Shown in pieces: positions 11,599 through 22,740 of a DNA stretch of 64,000 bases (position 1 is its first letter; every line of letters begins with the position of its first letter). Origin of the DNA: Adenanthera pavonina (Eukaryota; Streptophyta; Magnoliopsida; Fabales; Fabaceae). The notes beneath the pieces were generated by a model. The model saw only the letters and a list, made by a program, of their open reading frames with translations. It searched no databases and had not been told where the DNA came from. The stretch covers positions 38,010,501 through 38,074,500 of the forward strand of contig JAIVEN010000008.1 in assembly GCA_026686845.1 (NCBI GenBank), read 5' to 3'. The translations under genes and the position numbers were made by a program.

Positions 11599-14500
11599 CT
11601 ACCCAACTCCCAAGTCCAAATCATATATGGGGCATACTCCGCATGCTTTTATAGGGACATTGACATTGCAACGGACGTGCTCAAAACGCTCTCTAACCAA
11701 ATAGCAAGCAAAGAATTCGCATGTAATCTTCCCATGATAACTTTTATGAGCATCATCTTGAGGAAATTTTCCTTGCCATAGGAAAACATGATCCGAATTC
11801 AAGTCCTTAAAATCACACGAGTAGGAGAATATGTGGTTATCATCAAGGGAGCACTTACAGCAAACCTTTAAAGATTCCTCTGAGGTAAAATTAGAAAGGA
11901 CACAGCAATACACCATGCCAAGGGGTGGTTCAAGATTACAAGTAAATTCAACAGTATTAGAAGCCTCTGTCATTTGTTTATATCTGATCCACCTTGGAAC
12001 TCTGCTTCCTAAGTAACAAGCTTTAGCCCAATAGAAATGAAGCTCAGTAAAGATTGATGAAATAATTGAGAAATGAGTTAATTTCTCAATAAAGTGAAGT
12101 GAAGGCTCATCCAACTTCACACAATTACACAAGTTAAACTCCCTAAGATATGGGAATCCCCATTGAGACAGAGAGTTGGAGAATACAGTCTCCAATGAAG
12201 TGCATTCCGAGGCATCTAATTCCATTAGGGCGGGAGGAAGTCCAAGCACAAACCTAAGCCTCCTGCACTTTCTTAACCCAATCATAGTAAGGTTTGAAAG
12301 ATGCTCGATGGAAGCTGGCAATATCTCCACACTAGTTCCTTCCAGTGATAAAAATTTTAAATTTGTTAAGGCACTAATATTGTCAGGGATTTCAAACAAG
12401 TTACTACATTCATCCAAAATTAGGTCCGTTAAATAAATCCAGGCATCAAATAGGCTACATAACTCCTCTTTGTCAATTACTTGTTTGAAGTCAGTAAGTA
12501 TAAACACTTCAAGAGATGTCAAGTGACACAACTCATTTGTTGGAAGACTCCTCAATCTTTCACCATCGATAAGTAGCTCTCTAAGCTTTGTAAAACGTCC
12601 AACTATAAAATGCAGTATTTCGATTTGAACACCTACACTTAAACATAATTCTCCCATTTCCTTTGATGTCAAACAAAAATTTTTGAGACTAGCACAGTGA
12701 TCAGTAATGAGATAACATAGAGACTGTAAATGAGTCTCACTTTCAAGGCTCTCTAACTTTGAGCAACCTTCTAGATTCAAATAACCGAGTGAGTGGAGAG
12801 ACAAGATGGATGGATGAACACTATGCAAATTTTCACAATAACCGAGGTCTACACTTTCAAGATTATGAGCATTAAAGAAATCAGGCAATTCCACCAATTC
12901 TTTAGATCTGGACAGAACTATTTTCTTTAAACTCGCAAGATCCTATCACAATGAAAAGAGAAAATATTACTTGGAAAAGCCCTTCTAACATAAAAAGCTA
13001 AATTAAAGAGAAATTAGATATACATTTTTAATTTTTTAAGTACCTGCACTCCATCCCAAAGCCTTTTAACTTTACTCCCTTTCATATTCAATTCAACAAG
13101 TTCATGGAGATTTAAGCCTGATGGCAGAGACTTCAAGGGATATCCATCCCAATGAAAGCACCTTAGTTTTTCAGAAAATAACTTGAGGACCAAACGAAGG
13201 TTCACATTACTATCATATGTTGAGGAAAAAAATTTGAGAAATCTCAAATTAGTCATTTTTTTGAATGCATTGGCATTCAAGTCCATATGTCTAATTTTGG
13301 ACATATCTAACATAATTCCTTCAATTGCCTCAGTTCCCTGAAAAAATAAAAAAAAATTATGATGTAAATATGTTCTTGTATCATATTATAGAGTAACATT
13401 TTTTTTAATAAACCTTAGTGCTTTTACTTACCTGATTATTTTTTAGTACATTATAAATTTCTTCAGGATTCCATAATCGACTGCGCCTTCCGGGTTCTTT
13501 AACATGTTCTTGACAAATAATTTCTCGACCCATTTTTTGTATTAAATCATGCATCCACACTGTATAACCAATAGTTATAAGAGCCTTATTTGCCAAGGTT
13601 CTTAAGCCACTTCTCCCATGGAAGCCATAGCTATCTAATAAAGCTATTACATGTTCTGTAATTTCACCTTTCAAAAAGCATGTAATATCTAAAAATATTT
13701 CTCTCTCTTCATGATCTAATCCATTGTAGCTCAATATTAACACCTTTTGAATATCACAATGGGGAGTCTTTTTCAATTTTTCCAATGCACTATCCCATTC
13801 CGCCATAGTTTTAGAATAAAGAAATGAACCCAACACTGTCAAAGCTAAGGGAATCCCCTGAGCATAAACAACTGCTCTTTCCGAGAGTTGTTCATATCCA
13901 ATTTCCGGATGGTCTTTGTGGAAAGCTTTCAAGCAGAAAAGTATTAAGGCTTTTTGATAATTCAAAGCTCTGGCTTCATGTATTTCAACATCATTTCCAA
14001 TGAGCAAATGCTTATCCCTTGTTGTTATGATCACTCTACTTTTTGGTCCCAAGCAATTACATTCTTGAGCCAAATATTCTAATTGCTTTGAACTGCTAAC
14101 ATCATCAAGCACAATCAAAACTTTTTTCCTCTGGAGCCTTCTCATACTGAAAGTGGATCCGACAACTTTACGTGTGTTATCAGGAAGTAGCTCAGACAGA
14201 AGTTTCTGTCGGATATACGGTATGCCCTGCTTTTCTGATTGTTCCGTTAAATTTTCAATGAAGCAGTAACTGTCATATTGGGAGAAGTGCTTGGCAAATA
14301 TAGCCTTAGCTATAGTTGTCTTGCCTATGCCCCCCATCCCCCAAATTCCTATTATTGGAGATTTTTCTAGTAACGATTCAATGCTCTTACAATTTTCATA
14401 AATTCCAACGAGACGTTTTAATGCACTTGGATATTTAAGATTCAGTTTTTCCAAGACATCACTCACAATTTTTTGAATGAGTTCAGATTCATCCCTAAAC

Positions 14501-15628
14501 AAGAGAAAATGACAGAATTAATCTATATCAACACAAGAAACATCACGGATAAATATATACGAGACTATCAGATAAAGTGATAACTACAATTTGGGATTAT
14601 CATGTATGTTATTCCTTTTATTCTTGCGTTTAAGAAAAGTTTAAATAATGATAGCATTGAATAGAGTCCAAATGGACTGAATCATTTTTTTTAATACTTA
14701 AAGACTAAACTTTCACAAAAGGAAAAAAAAAAACTAAACAGTAGATGTGGCTATTGTTGAGTATTGTGGTAAAGAATGAACATTACCGATGAGAAAGAGA
14801 ATCCCAGCCAGATAAATTGGCAGTTTTAGTGAGAGCATTTCTCCACTCATTAAAGTATATCATCATAAGAAATATCATCGATTAGTATTAACGAGACTAT
14901 CTGATAAAAGGTGAAAAGGTGATATAACGGTGGAAATGAATTTTAGACCAAATGGACTGAATCATATATTTTTAATAAATATTAGATTTCACACACACAC
15001 ACACAAACTAAATAGTAGATGTGCTTATTGTTGAAGGGCCGAAGACAACAATTACTCTAGATTAAAAAAAAAAGAAAAAAGAAAAGAACACTACCCTATG
15101 AGCATTCAAGTGAAAAATGAACACTAACCGATAAGATCGAGAATCCCAGCCAGATAAATTAGCAGTTTCTGTGAGAGCATTTCTCCACTCATTAACCTTG
15201 TGTAGGTTATGCGCGTAATCTTGCTCATGTTTTGCGAATGCCTGCTGGTAAGTCCCATTCTGCTTGCGAACATGAGATGGGTCAACTTTATAGAACACAG
15301 GTACCACAACCTGTCCCTCGTGGTTTCTGCATCGGAGTATGTGAATGAGTTCATCCAAACACCATGTGGAGGAAGCATAGTTTTCTGATAAAACCACCAC
15401 AGATACACTCGAGTCCTGGATTGCTTGGAGGAGTGATGGCGCGATCTGGTTGCCTCTGTTAAGCTTGTGATCGATGTAGGTTGTGATTGATTCATCGCAC
15501 AGAGCTTTGTAAAGATGGCTGGTGAAGTTGGAGCGAGTGTCTTCACCTCCGAAGCTGATAAACACATCATATTTCTTAGGAGGTGGTGGAAAAGAGGAAG
15601 AGGAAGAGGTTGCAGCCGCAGCACCCAT
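11599..15628 (-). CDS. TNL-2, TIR-NB-ARC-LRR immune receptor
   Basis: Inferred exons are 15628-15129 (TIR), 14494-13432 (NB-ARC), 13337-13044 (LRR) and 12942-11599 (LRR plus C-JID). They join in frame to 3201 nt, about 1066 residues. The start ATG at 15628 gives MGAAAATSS and matches TNL-1; an upstream in-frame ATG at 15664 is less likely. The TIR has Glu93 in WCLDEL, but its SFRGEDTR motif reads SFGGEDTR (Arg27 to Gly). The NB-ARC carries GMGGIGKTT (219-227), LIVLDDV, TTRDKH, GIPLAL and an intact MHD. LRRs follow, then a C-terminal jelly-roll (C-JID) domain with SRVPRW, SDHVFLW and CGVCPIYDL. Intron 1 holds a duplicated piece of the TIR exon. The C-terminus is shortened by a frameshift relative to a relic paralogue, so function is uncertain although the main domains are open. 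Confidence 0.9.
14513..15190 (-). repeat. Tandem duplication of the TIR exon end plus intron 1 of TNL-2
   Basis: Intron 1 of TNL-2 contains two versions of a block of about 340 bp (about 14513-14852 and 14853-15190). Shared words include AATGGACTGAATCAT, GTAGATGTG.TATTGTTGA and AATCCCAGCCAGATAAATT. TNL-1 has only one version (about 2030-2350). The copy closer to exon 2 keeps, at 14786-14852, the last 22 codons of the TIR exon as an open frame (NEWRNALTKTANLSGWDSL) followed by a GTAATG donor-like site. It has no clear acceptor and lies inside the intron. Confidence 0.85.
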
Positions 15629-15767
15629 ATTGGGGTTAATTATGGATATCAGAATGCTCGACAACTAGGTGACCTCTCTTCTTGGTGAAAAAGTTAATCA
15701 AGTTAACAGCACAGTGGTATTGATAATAGTTGGGGCAAGAAAAAAAAAAAGGTTGACTGACTTGTAA

Positions 15768-16340
15768 GGCTCTGTTTGGATCTGCTTCAGTAACTCTGTT
15801 CCAGCCCAAAACTCATTCTTCCAGTTTTTTGTTGCTGTTTGGTTGTTAAATTCAACCACGTTGCTGCTGTGAATTCTGGAGAAAACGGAGTTGAAGGGGA
15901 ATCAATCCATTTGCTGCTTTTCAGTTTGGGTTCTTCAATTTCACCAGTATTTATTTTCAAGTCACATCAAAATAGATCAATAAAAATTAGAAAAAATAAA
16001 AAAATTAGGAAAATAAAATTTCCATAAAATTTATTGTCAAAATGTCCCTTTAAAATTCTAATTTTTATAGATCATGATCTATAAAAAAATATTATATCAG
16101 ATATATTATGTTCTCAATTAAATAAATACAGATTTAATTTGAGTCCAAATAAATTAAATTAATCATGAGATAGAGTTTAAACTCAATTTAGAGAAAAATT
16201 ATGAGTTTTGTTAAAACTAATTTTTAAATAAATTATTCAAACATAAATACGTTAGTCCAAAACCAATTTTTATCATAACTATGTTACAAAATCAATTTTA
16301 CAAAAACTCATTTTCAACCAACTGAAATCGAAACGGGCCC
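15768..16340. mobile_element. Tourist-like (PIF/Harbinger) MITE upstream of TNL-2, 573 bp
   Basis: Imperfect terminal inverted repeats: the left end starts GGCTCTGTTTGGAT and the right end, reverse-complemented, starts GGGCCCGTTTCGAT. Both sides carry TAA (15765-15767 and 16341-16343), the expected 3-bp Harbinger-type target duplication. The paralogous flank of TNL-1 (about 2968-2982) and the repeat at 16650 read through this point without an insert. The element lies 140 bp upstream of the TNL-2 start codon. No transposase is encoded. Confidence 0.85.
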
Positions 16341-16880
16341 TAAGTCGTTATTTCCGCGAAAGGTCCATTTTGCATAATTGCATCCAACCACACGGGAGAG
16401 CACCCGAACGGAACGACCTCTGTTCTTCCACGAAGGGCCCATTTTGGACACACATGCTTTCACACTAATTTGGTTATTTAGAAGCTTACTAGTCAACATA
16501 GAAGGAAATTTATAAGACAAATATTATAAGAGGCAATTTGATGAATCAAAAGACACACATGCCTCTCTTAACAAATAATAAAAATAAATAGTGACTAAAA
16601 ATATAATAAATATTATGTCTATTTATGTTGTTATATATTAAGTCTAGAGTTGACTGACTTATAAGTTGTAACTTCTACCAAGGGCTATTTTGCATCCAAC
16701 CATTATTGGAGAGCACAGGATTACTATGGCCTTTGTTCCTCCTTGATAACGTTAATTAATAATGCAATTTGTTAACCCTTGACTCATGAGTTAACAACTT
16801 TTACTGTGTTGCAAGAACGCGTGCGAGACTCTTTTTCACAATTTGGACCCATAAAAATGCTTTCACACTAATTTGGTTGT
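16341..16880. repeat. Duplicated TNL promoter-proximal block
   Basis: Two related copies, about 16341-16500 and 16652-16880, share AAGTYGTWAYTTCY, (C/A)(A/C)AGGGC.CATTTTG or GGTCCATTTTGCAT, GCATCCAACCA, GGAGAGCAC and CTTTCACACTAATTTGGTT. The TNL-1 flank at 2965-3030 holds one such block. These look like stepwise tandem copies of the ancestral TNL promoter region. Confidence 0.65.
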
Positions 16881-18843
16881 TTTCAAGTTTAGTGTGTATA
16901 TATGTGTGTGTGTGTGTGTTTTTTTTTTCCTTCGTACCAAACGAAATTAGTTTTCTTTCTCTTTTTAACTGGTCTTAGTTTAGTGCATTTACATACAGCA
17001 GATTCAAAATTTGTAAAGCAATATAAAATTAAAATAAAAATCATTTGGTAAAGAAAATTAATAATGAGGTCAATGAATAAAAAAATACAATTAAAGTAAC
17101 AGTATATTTCTACTTTTATATAATATTTCAATATATATATATATCAGTGCACGTACGGGGGGTTTTCTGGTGAAACAATTAAGTGTGAAATGGCAGGAGA
17201 AAAAAAGGAGAACGATCATTGAAGGAAAGAAAGAAAGGAAAGCAATTGAGTTTTCTCCATTTTAACAGTTAATTTGCTAAGGTACGTTAGGCACAAGAAA
17301 AAAAAGTCACTGATCATGTTTATACTTTTTTTTAAGAAAAAAATATTGATCCATTATCCGCATCCACCAGAATAAAAAGAAGCAATTGCAGTGCTTTTGG
17401 ATTGAGACACGGATTTGTTTCCTTCATTATAAAGAATACAATTGAAGCTCAAATTCTCAGTAATTTCACTGCAAGTTCCAACTTGATCATATTTTTTTTT
17501 TCTTTTTACCTAGTGATCCATTATTCACATTCCCATTTACAAATAAACAATAAGCTTGAATTATTCATTGACTTGATAAAATTTCAAGCGTTAGTTTTTT
17601 CTTACTAAACACGTCAAAATTTGCAAAGCCGTTTTAAAATACTCTTTCATGGCCATCAATTCTTCAAAAAATAGAGAACTATTTTTTTCCCATGAAAAAG
17701 TATTTACTATTCAATTTCTCAATTAGTCCATTAGAGATTCCAGCGAAATGTTGAATTTAGTTTTCAGTGACAAGATGAAAAGAAATATAAGAATTGATAC
17801 TTCAATAAGAATGAAAGAATTGTACTTCATTTTACTAAAAAAAAAAAAAAAGAAGAATTGATACTTCTTCTTCTTCTTTTTTTCGGTGAACAAAAGAAGA
17901 ATTGGTACTTCAATAGTAGAACTAGAAGTTTTGGACTGTGTGGTGCTGGCCACATCTCCAAGATCAACTCATTGTGCTTTTGTGGTACACAATATTTATT
18001 ATATGTGATTTGATCCAAAAAAACAAGTGGTCGTCTCTATACTTGTAGAGGTGTCATATTGGATCAAGCCCACTTCCCAATTGCCCGACTAAGCCCAAAC
18101 AATCCACAGTCCACTACTCTCCATTAAAGGCCCACATCAAATTCCTCTCGGCCCATTATTACGACACCCAATTCCACATATACCCAATCGTCTTATTCAC
18201 CCTCTCACTAAACCCGACCTGACCGTCTAATCTACCCCGATCCACTATATTCACAACTAGATGTCATCTCCTTGGACCTAGGTTTTCTGCTATTGTAAAA
18301 CAATAGCACTAGGTGCCGTTTTATAGTAGTTAATCTGGACCGTCCAAATTAAATATGAATGATTCATATTTTTTTATATATTTTTTATTAAAAAAATAAA
18401 ATTTTTTATTTTAAAAGAAACAATATAAAAAATAAAAATAATATTCTAACTACAAGTTTTGAAGAAATGATTATTATTTATTAAAAAAATTAGAAAAAAA
18501 CAACACATCTGGGCTATCCAGATTTGATCTAATAGTCCAAATCTGCTATCAAAACAGCAACACCAACTATGTTGAAATTGAGTTATTTGTCCAAAACAGG
18601 TATTATTGTTTTGACAGCAACAAGGGACCCAAGTCCCATCTAATACATCATTATCCTCCAATACACTTCTCTTTAGTATTACCCAATGATGATAACCCCC
18701 ATAAAAGCAAGAAAATACTCGCAACCCAAAACTAGTATGGAGTTCACTTTTTTACCAATAATAAAATTGTATACCTTCATATTTATATTGGACTTGAATA
18801 TTTAAAATACCCAAAATATTGTTGGCCAAAAAATATATATTTA
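16881..18843. other. Intergenic DNA, no gene recognised
   Basis: Contains a (TG)n run at about 16896-16919 and poly-A/T tracts. The 18030-18260 stretch is less AT-rich, with repeated CCCA-rich words, but no frame or domain is recognised. Open frames on either strand here are low-complexity. Confidence 0.5.
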
Positions 18844-20490
18844 AGAAATAGACTTGATGATGTTCTCACTCAATATTTATTTTCCTCCCTTTGTCTTCCC
18901 CAGTCCAACAAAGAATGATCAGGGACCAATTAAGTAACGAGCTTCATTTTTTCCAAAGCTTTAGAAGAAATAACATTTGCGAGCAAGAATCTTTTTAGGC
19001 ATTGCTTTAGCTTTATCATGAGATACCGACATCTGGACTCGAGACCTCTAAGTTAAGTCTTTCATGCATTGACTTTCCAAACTCAGGTAACAATAGCATG
19101 AAAGGAAGATTTGTAAGTAGAATATATAACAGTGATGGTCATTAAAGGCAGCCATGATCCCTCTTTCTATCAAAGCTTCAACATTTATGCCCCGTTTGGT
19201 ATCATTGAAGTGAAGGCAAGAAAATGGAAATGGAAGATTAGTGAATTTTGGGCGTTTAGTGTACTAAAAGCAAGTTCATCATGGAACTCACTTCCACCAA
19301 AATACACGGAAGTGACTTTCATCCCACACCCCATGGAACTCTCCAAAGTTCCAAGTCATTTTTGAGATAGTTTTGCTCTTTATTCTCTCACTCACCCACA
19401 AGCACCAGCTAGTGACGGCAATACTGGTCTAGCGACGACGACCATCATCCGTCTCATCATCCTTTCATCGACCTTGCGCGACCACCTTCTCCTTTCGTCG
19501 CCATCTCTGTTGATTTTTGTTTGAATCATCAACAGTGGTTCTGAGTTTTAGCATATCAACAACCTCCATCGATTTATGCTTTCCATTCTAAGTCAATGGG
19601 AGTGGATGCACCAGCAGTAAAGCATGTTCCAAACTTTTGTGAGCACAATTTGCAATTTTTCGCCCCTTCAATTTTCATATTTGTGCTTGCGCTAGCGAAG
19701 TTCAAAGACTGGGATTTGGGTTCTTTGACAACGTCAGAGATTTCAAATCTGAGTAAGCTCCCCAGCACCTGAGATTTAAGTTTGAGCTACCTATCTTCTG
19801 AGATCCATGTCAACAATGATGAAGAAATGAACCAAACTTGCCTTTGATGATTTTTGTTTTCAAATATTCTTATTTGCGTTGAATCTAATTATCTAGGGAA
19901 AGGACTGTTATGTGAAATTTGGGTTGTGGAAATTCTAGCTCTAATTCATTGTCAGTGGGGTCTATAAGAAGCAGCTGGTGATTATTTGCTAGTGGAGGGT
20001 CTAGTTTGAATGTGGTAAGGCTATTTTGGCCTTTTCACCTTATAAATACAGGCATATAATTAAAATTATGAACTATGTTTACTATCATATCAAACACACT
20101 TTTAAACCCCATTTTCACTTTCTTTTCTATTTCCACTTTCACTTCCATCAAAATCATTTCTATGAACCAATCAGAGCATTAGTATTATAAAAATGGCTGA
20201 CATTGACATCATTCTTTTAACTCTCACACTATCATAGGCACCATTGCAATTTTTTCCATGTTCTCTTCTATATGCTTTTCTTCACACTATGCATTGATGA
20301 AACAGTTGAGACCAATTCTTGAATAAAGATTTGAAGCAGATGGCAGGTTGAGAATATGGATGCAGCTTCTTGCGATCTTAACAAGCAAAAAATGATGATG
20401 TGATCACTAATACACATAAGACTACGAATCTTTTTGAAGATAATCAGCAAGGAATTACATTACACGGTACTTACAAGTGTCTATATGTAT
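18844..20490. repeat. Duplicated flanking block, copy B, split by a MITE
   Basis: Aligned with 9380-10028 on both sides of the element at 19188-20178: CATGATCCCTCTTTCT before it and AAAATGGCTGAC onwards after it. The divergence is larger than between the 58-bp repeat units of copy A, so this duplication is older. Confidence 0.75.
19188..20178. mobile_element. Tourist/Harbinger-like non-autonomous element, 991 bp
   Basis: The left end starts TGCCCCGTTTGGTATCATTG and the right end, reverse-complemented, starts TGCTCTGATTGGTTCATAG. Both are flanked by TTA (19185-19187 and 20179-20181). The insert is missing at the matching position of copy A (about 9645-9660). No transposase frame is recognised inside. 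Family assignment rests on termini and target duplication only. Confidence 0.7.
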
Positions 20491-21430
20491 ATAAATATAT
20501 ATCTGCATTATTACATTAATTAGAAGATATATAAGTTATTCTCTTCTCTGGAGAAGAAGAAAAATTGCACATGGCAACAAGTTAGATAGTGAAGAAAACA
20601 AAATTCAAAGTAATTTATGAAAATAGTGATTAAAACATATGCACCGAATTTTATATATAGGATAAAGTATATTAAAGGTACTGGATTTAAATATATATAT
20701 ATATATATATTATGATAAATAAAAGCTGAAAGGGATGAAAATAGAATTCCAAGCAAAACCAAGGGATGACAATTATGGTTTGAAATAACTAAATATATCA
20801 GAAGGCATATTTGTTAAAATTATTTGGTAAAATATATTAGAGCTACTGGATTTAAGGAAATAAGAAACACAATGTCTAATCCCAATGTGAAAGACCAATA
20901 AGAATTGAGGTAGTTGGGTAATCTCTTAAAACGTCAGCATAATATTGATTTTCATAGATTGAGAAAGAGATTAATCATGAGCTCAAGTCAAAGAAATGAA
21001 ACATGAAGCGAAGAAAGAGTGTAGCATTTACCTTCAACCTGAATATCTAATGCAAAGAGCCCTGAAGGGCAGGAGCAAGGGTAGTTGGGTAATCTTCATA
21101 TAAGAAATTGATGGCAAGTACTACTTCTGCGAAAGTTTGGGCTGAGGGTGGCCTAAGCCTCCATATCTTGCACCAATTACAATATTATTAACAGTTTTAC
21201 AATGAAAGGTGGTATTCCAAAATATGCATGAATGCCATTCAGATTTGCTTAATTAACAAAAGCAAGGAACACAGCAAAAGTTCACATGAACTATGTGTTA
21301 GATATGCTGGCTTCCCAAGAGGGGGGTGAATTGGGAAGATTAAAATTTTCTGCAAAAGTCAAGAGTATGATGAAGACAAAAGAGACAGTAAACATAGTGT
21401 AAAGGAATAGCAATGTAAAAGTAGTGACCA
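20491..21430. other. Intergenic DNA 5' of the Copia element
   Basis: AT-rich with a (TA)n run near 20693-20710. The minus strand at about 21055-21145 reads open as FAEVVLAINFLYEDYPTT and more, but I do not recognise it. A word GTAGTTGGGTAATCT recurs at 20910 and 21080. No 5' LTR matching the 3' LTR of the Copia element was found here. Confidence 0.4.
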
Positions 21431-21582
21431 CTCTTTTTCCAGCCAGCCAAGCATTTCCATGCGCCATCGTCACTTTTCTTCACCAGAGAACATGCGCTGG
21501 TGCGTGAAGGCGGGTGAGACCACCGTCTGACCGTCTGTCATCCACGATTGCTTTGTCATCATCTTTTGAGCCTATTTTAACC

Positions 21583-22740
21583 ATGAGTGGGTCATTTATA
21601 ACTAGTCCCAATACTGAGTCTTCTACTGTTAGTACTCAAACTGGCATTAGTGGTGTATCTGGAGAGTTGCAGGTTGTTCCATCTGCCTATAGATTGACTA
21701 GGAATAATTTTTTGAATTGGTCCCAATTTGTTCGAACTTTTTTGAAAGGATGTATAAAACTCAGTCATTTATTAGGTATAGGTCCTAAACCAGGTGATCC
21801 AAAGTTTGATGCTTGGGATGAAGAAGACTCGCTGATCATGTCATGGCCGTGGTATTCCATGGATCCTGAAGTTAGTAAATCATGTCTATTCCTAAGTTTG
21901 GTTAAAGAGATTTGGGATTATGTGCATCTGACCTATTCCAAAGTAAAGGATGTTGCTCAGATTTATGAGATTAAGACCAAAATCTCTACTACAAAATAAG
22001 AAGGTAAATCTGTCAATGAGTATTCTATACTAATGAAAAATTTGTGGTAGAAATTAGATCATTATCAGTGTATTGTGATAAAATGTACTGAAGATTCTGT
22101 CATCCTGAAGCGCTTTATGAAGAAAGAGACGATTTTTGAATATCTTACAGGATTGAATGCAGATTTTGATACTATAAGGATTCAAATCCTTATACGAGAA
22201 GAATTACTTACTCTAAATGAAACCATTGCTATTGTCTTAGCAGAAGAAGGAAGTAGGGGTGTGATGATGGAGCCCAAGACAATTAAAAGTTCTACCTTGA
22301 TATCCAAAAGTACCAATCAAGCTACTCAATCAAAGCAATTTAATAACTCCCTGTGGTGTACTTATTGCAACAAGTCTCGTCACACCAAGGAAAGGTGTTG
22401 GAAGTTTTATGGTAAACCTCTGAATATGAAGAAAGGACAAGGGCAAGCTCATGTAGCAACAGTAGTCTCAAGTAGTAAGGAAAGCTTCAACCATCCTGAT
22501 CTTAAGGATGAAATTGGAAAATTAAGGAGTTTACTGGAATCACTGGAGAACAATACTACTTGTACTTCAGGTACATATTCTTTGGTATTCTCAGGTATTT
22601 CTATTGAACCTTTATTAGTTATTACTCAATTGTCATCTGCTCTTACTGCCTCAAATAAGGTTTTTCTTGACTTATGGATCATAGATTCTGGAGCTAATAA
22701 CAATATGACCAATTCTTCAAAAAAAATTTATCTCTTATAA
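21583..22740 (+). pseudogene. Copia gag and protease relic
   Basis: Starts MSGSFITSPNTESST and contains the gag polyprotein N-terminal region (LTRNNFLNWSQFVRTFLKG), a stop at 21999, another in LW-stop-KLDH, then a CX2CX4HX4C zinc knuckle (CTYCNKSRHTKERC) and the protease active-site box WIIDSGA. The frame is lost at about 22730. Gag packages element RNA, and the aspartic protease matures the polyprotein. Confidence 0.88.

Noticed and set aside
21040..21160. Open minus-strand segment reading FAEVVLAINFLYEDYP
   Set aside because: Short and unrecognised; frame closes quickly on both sides and no splice logic links it to a gene.
21280..21430. A 5' LTR for the Copia element starting near TGTTAGATATGCTGG
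   Set aside because: The sequence does not match the 3' LTR remnant beyond a few bases.
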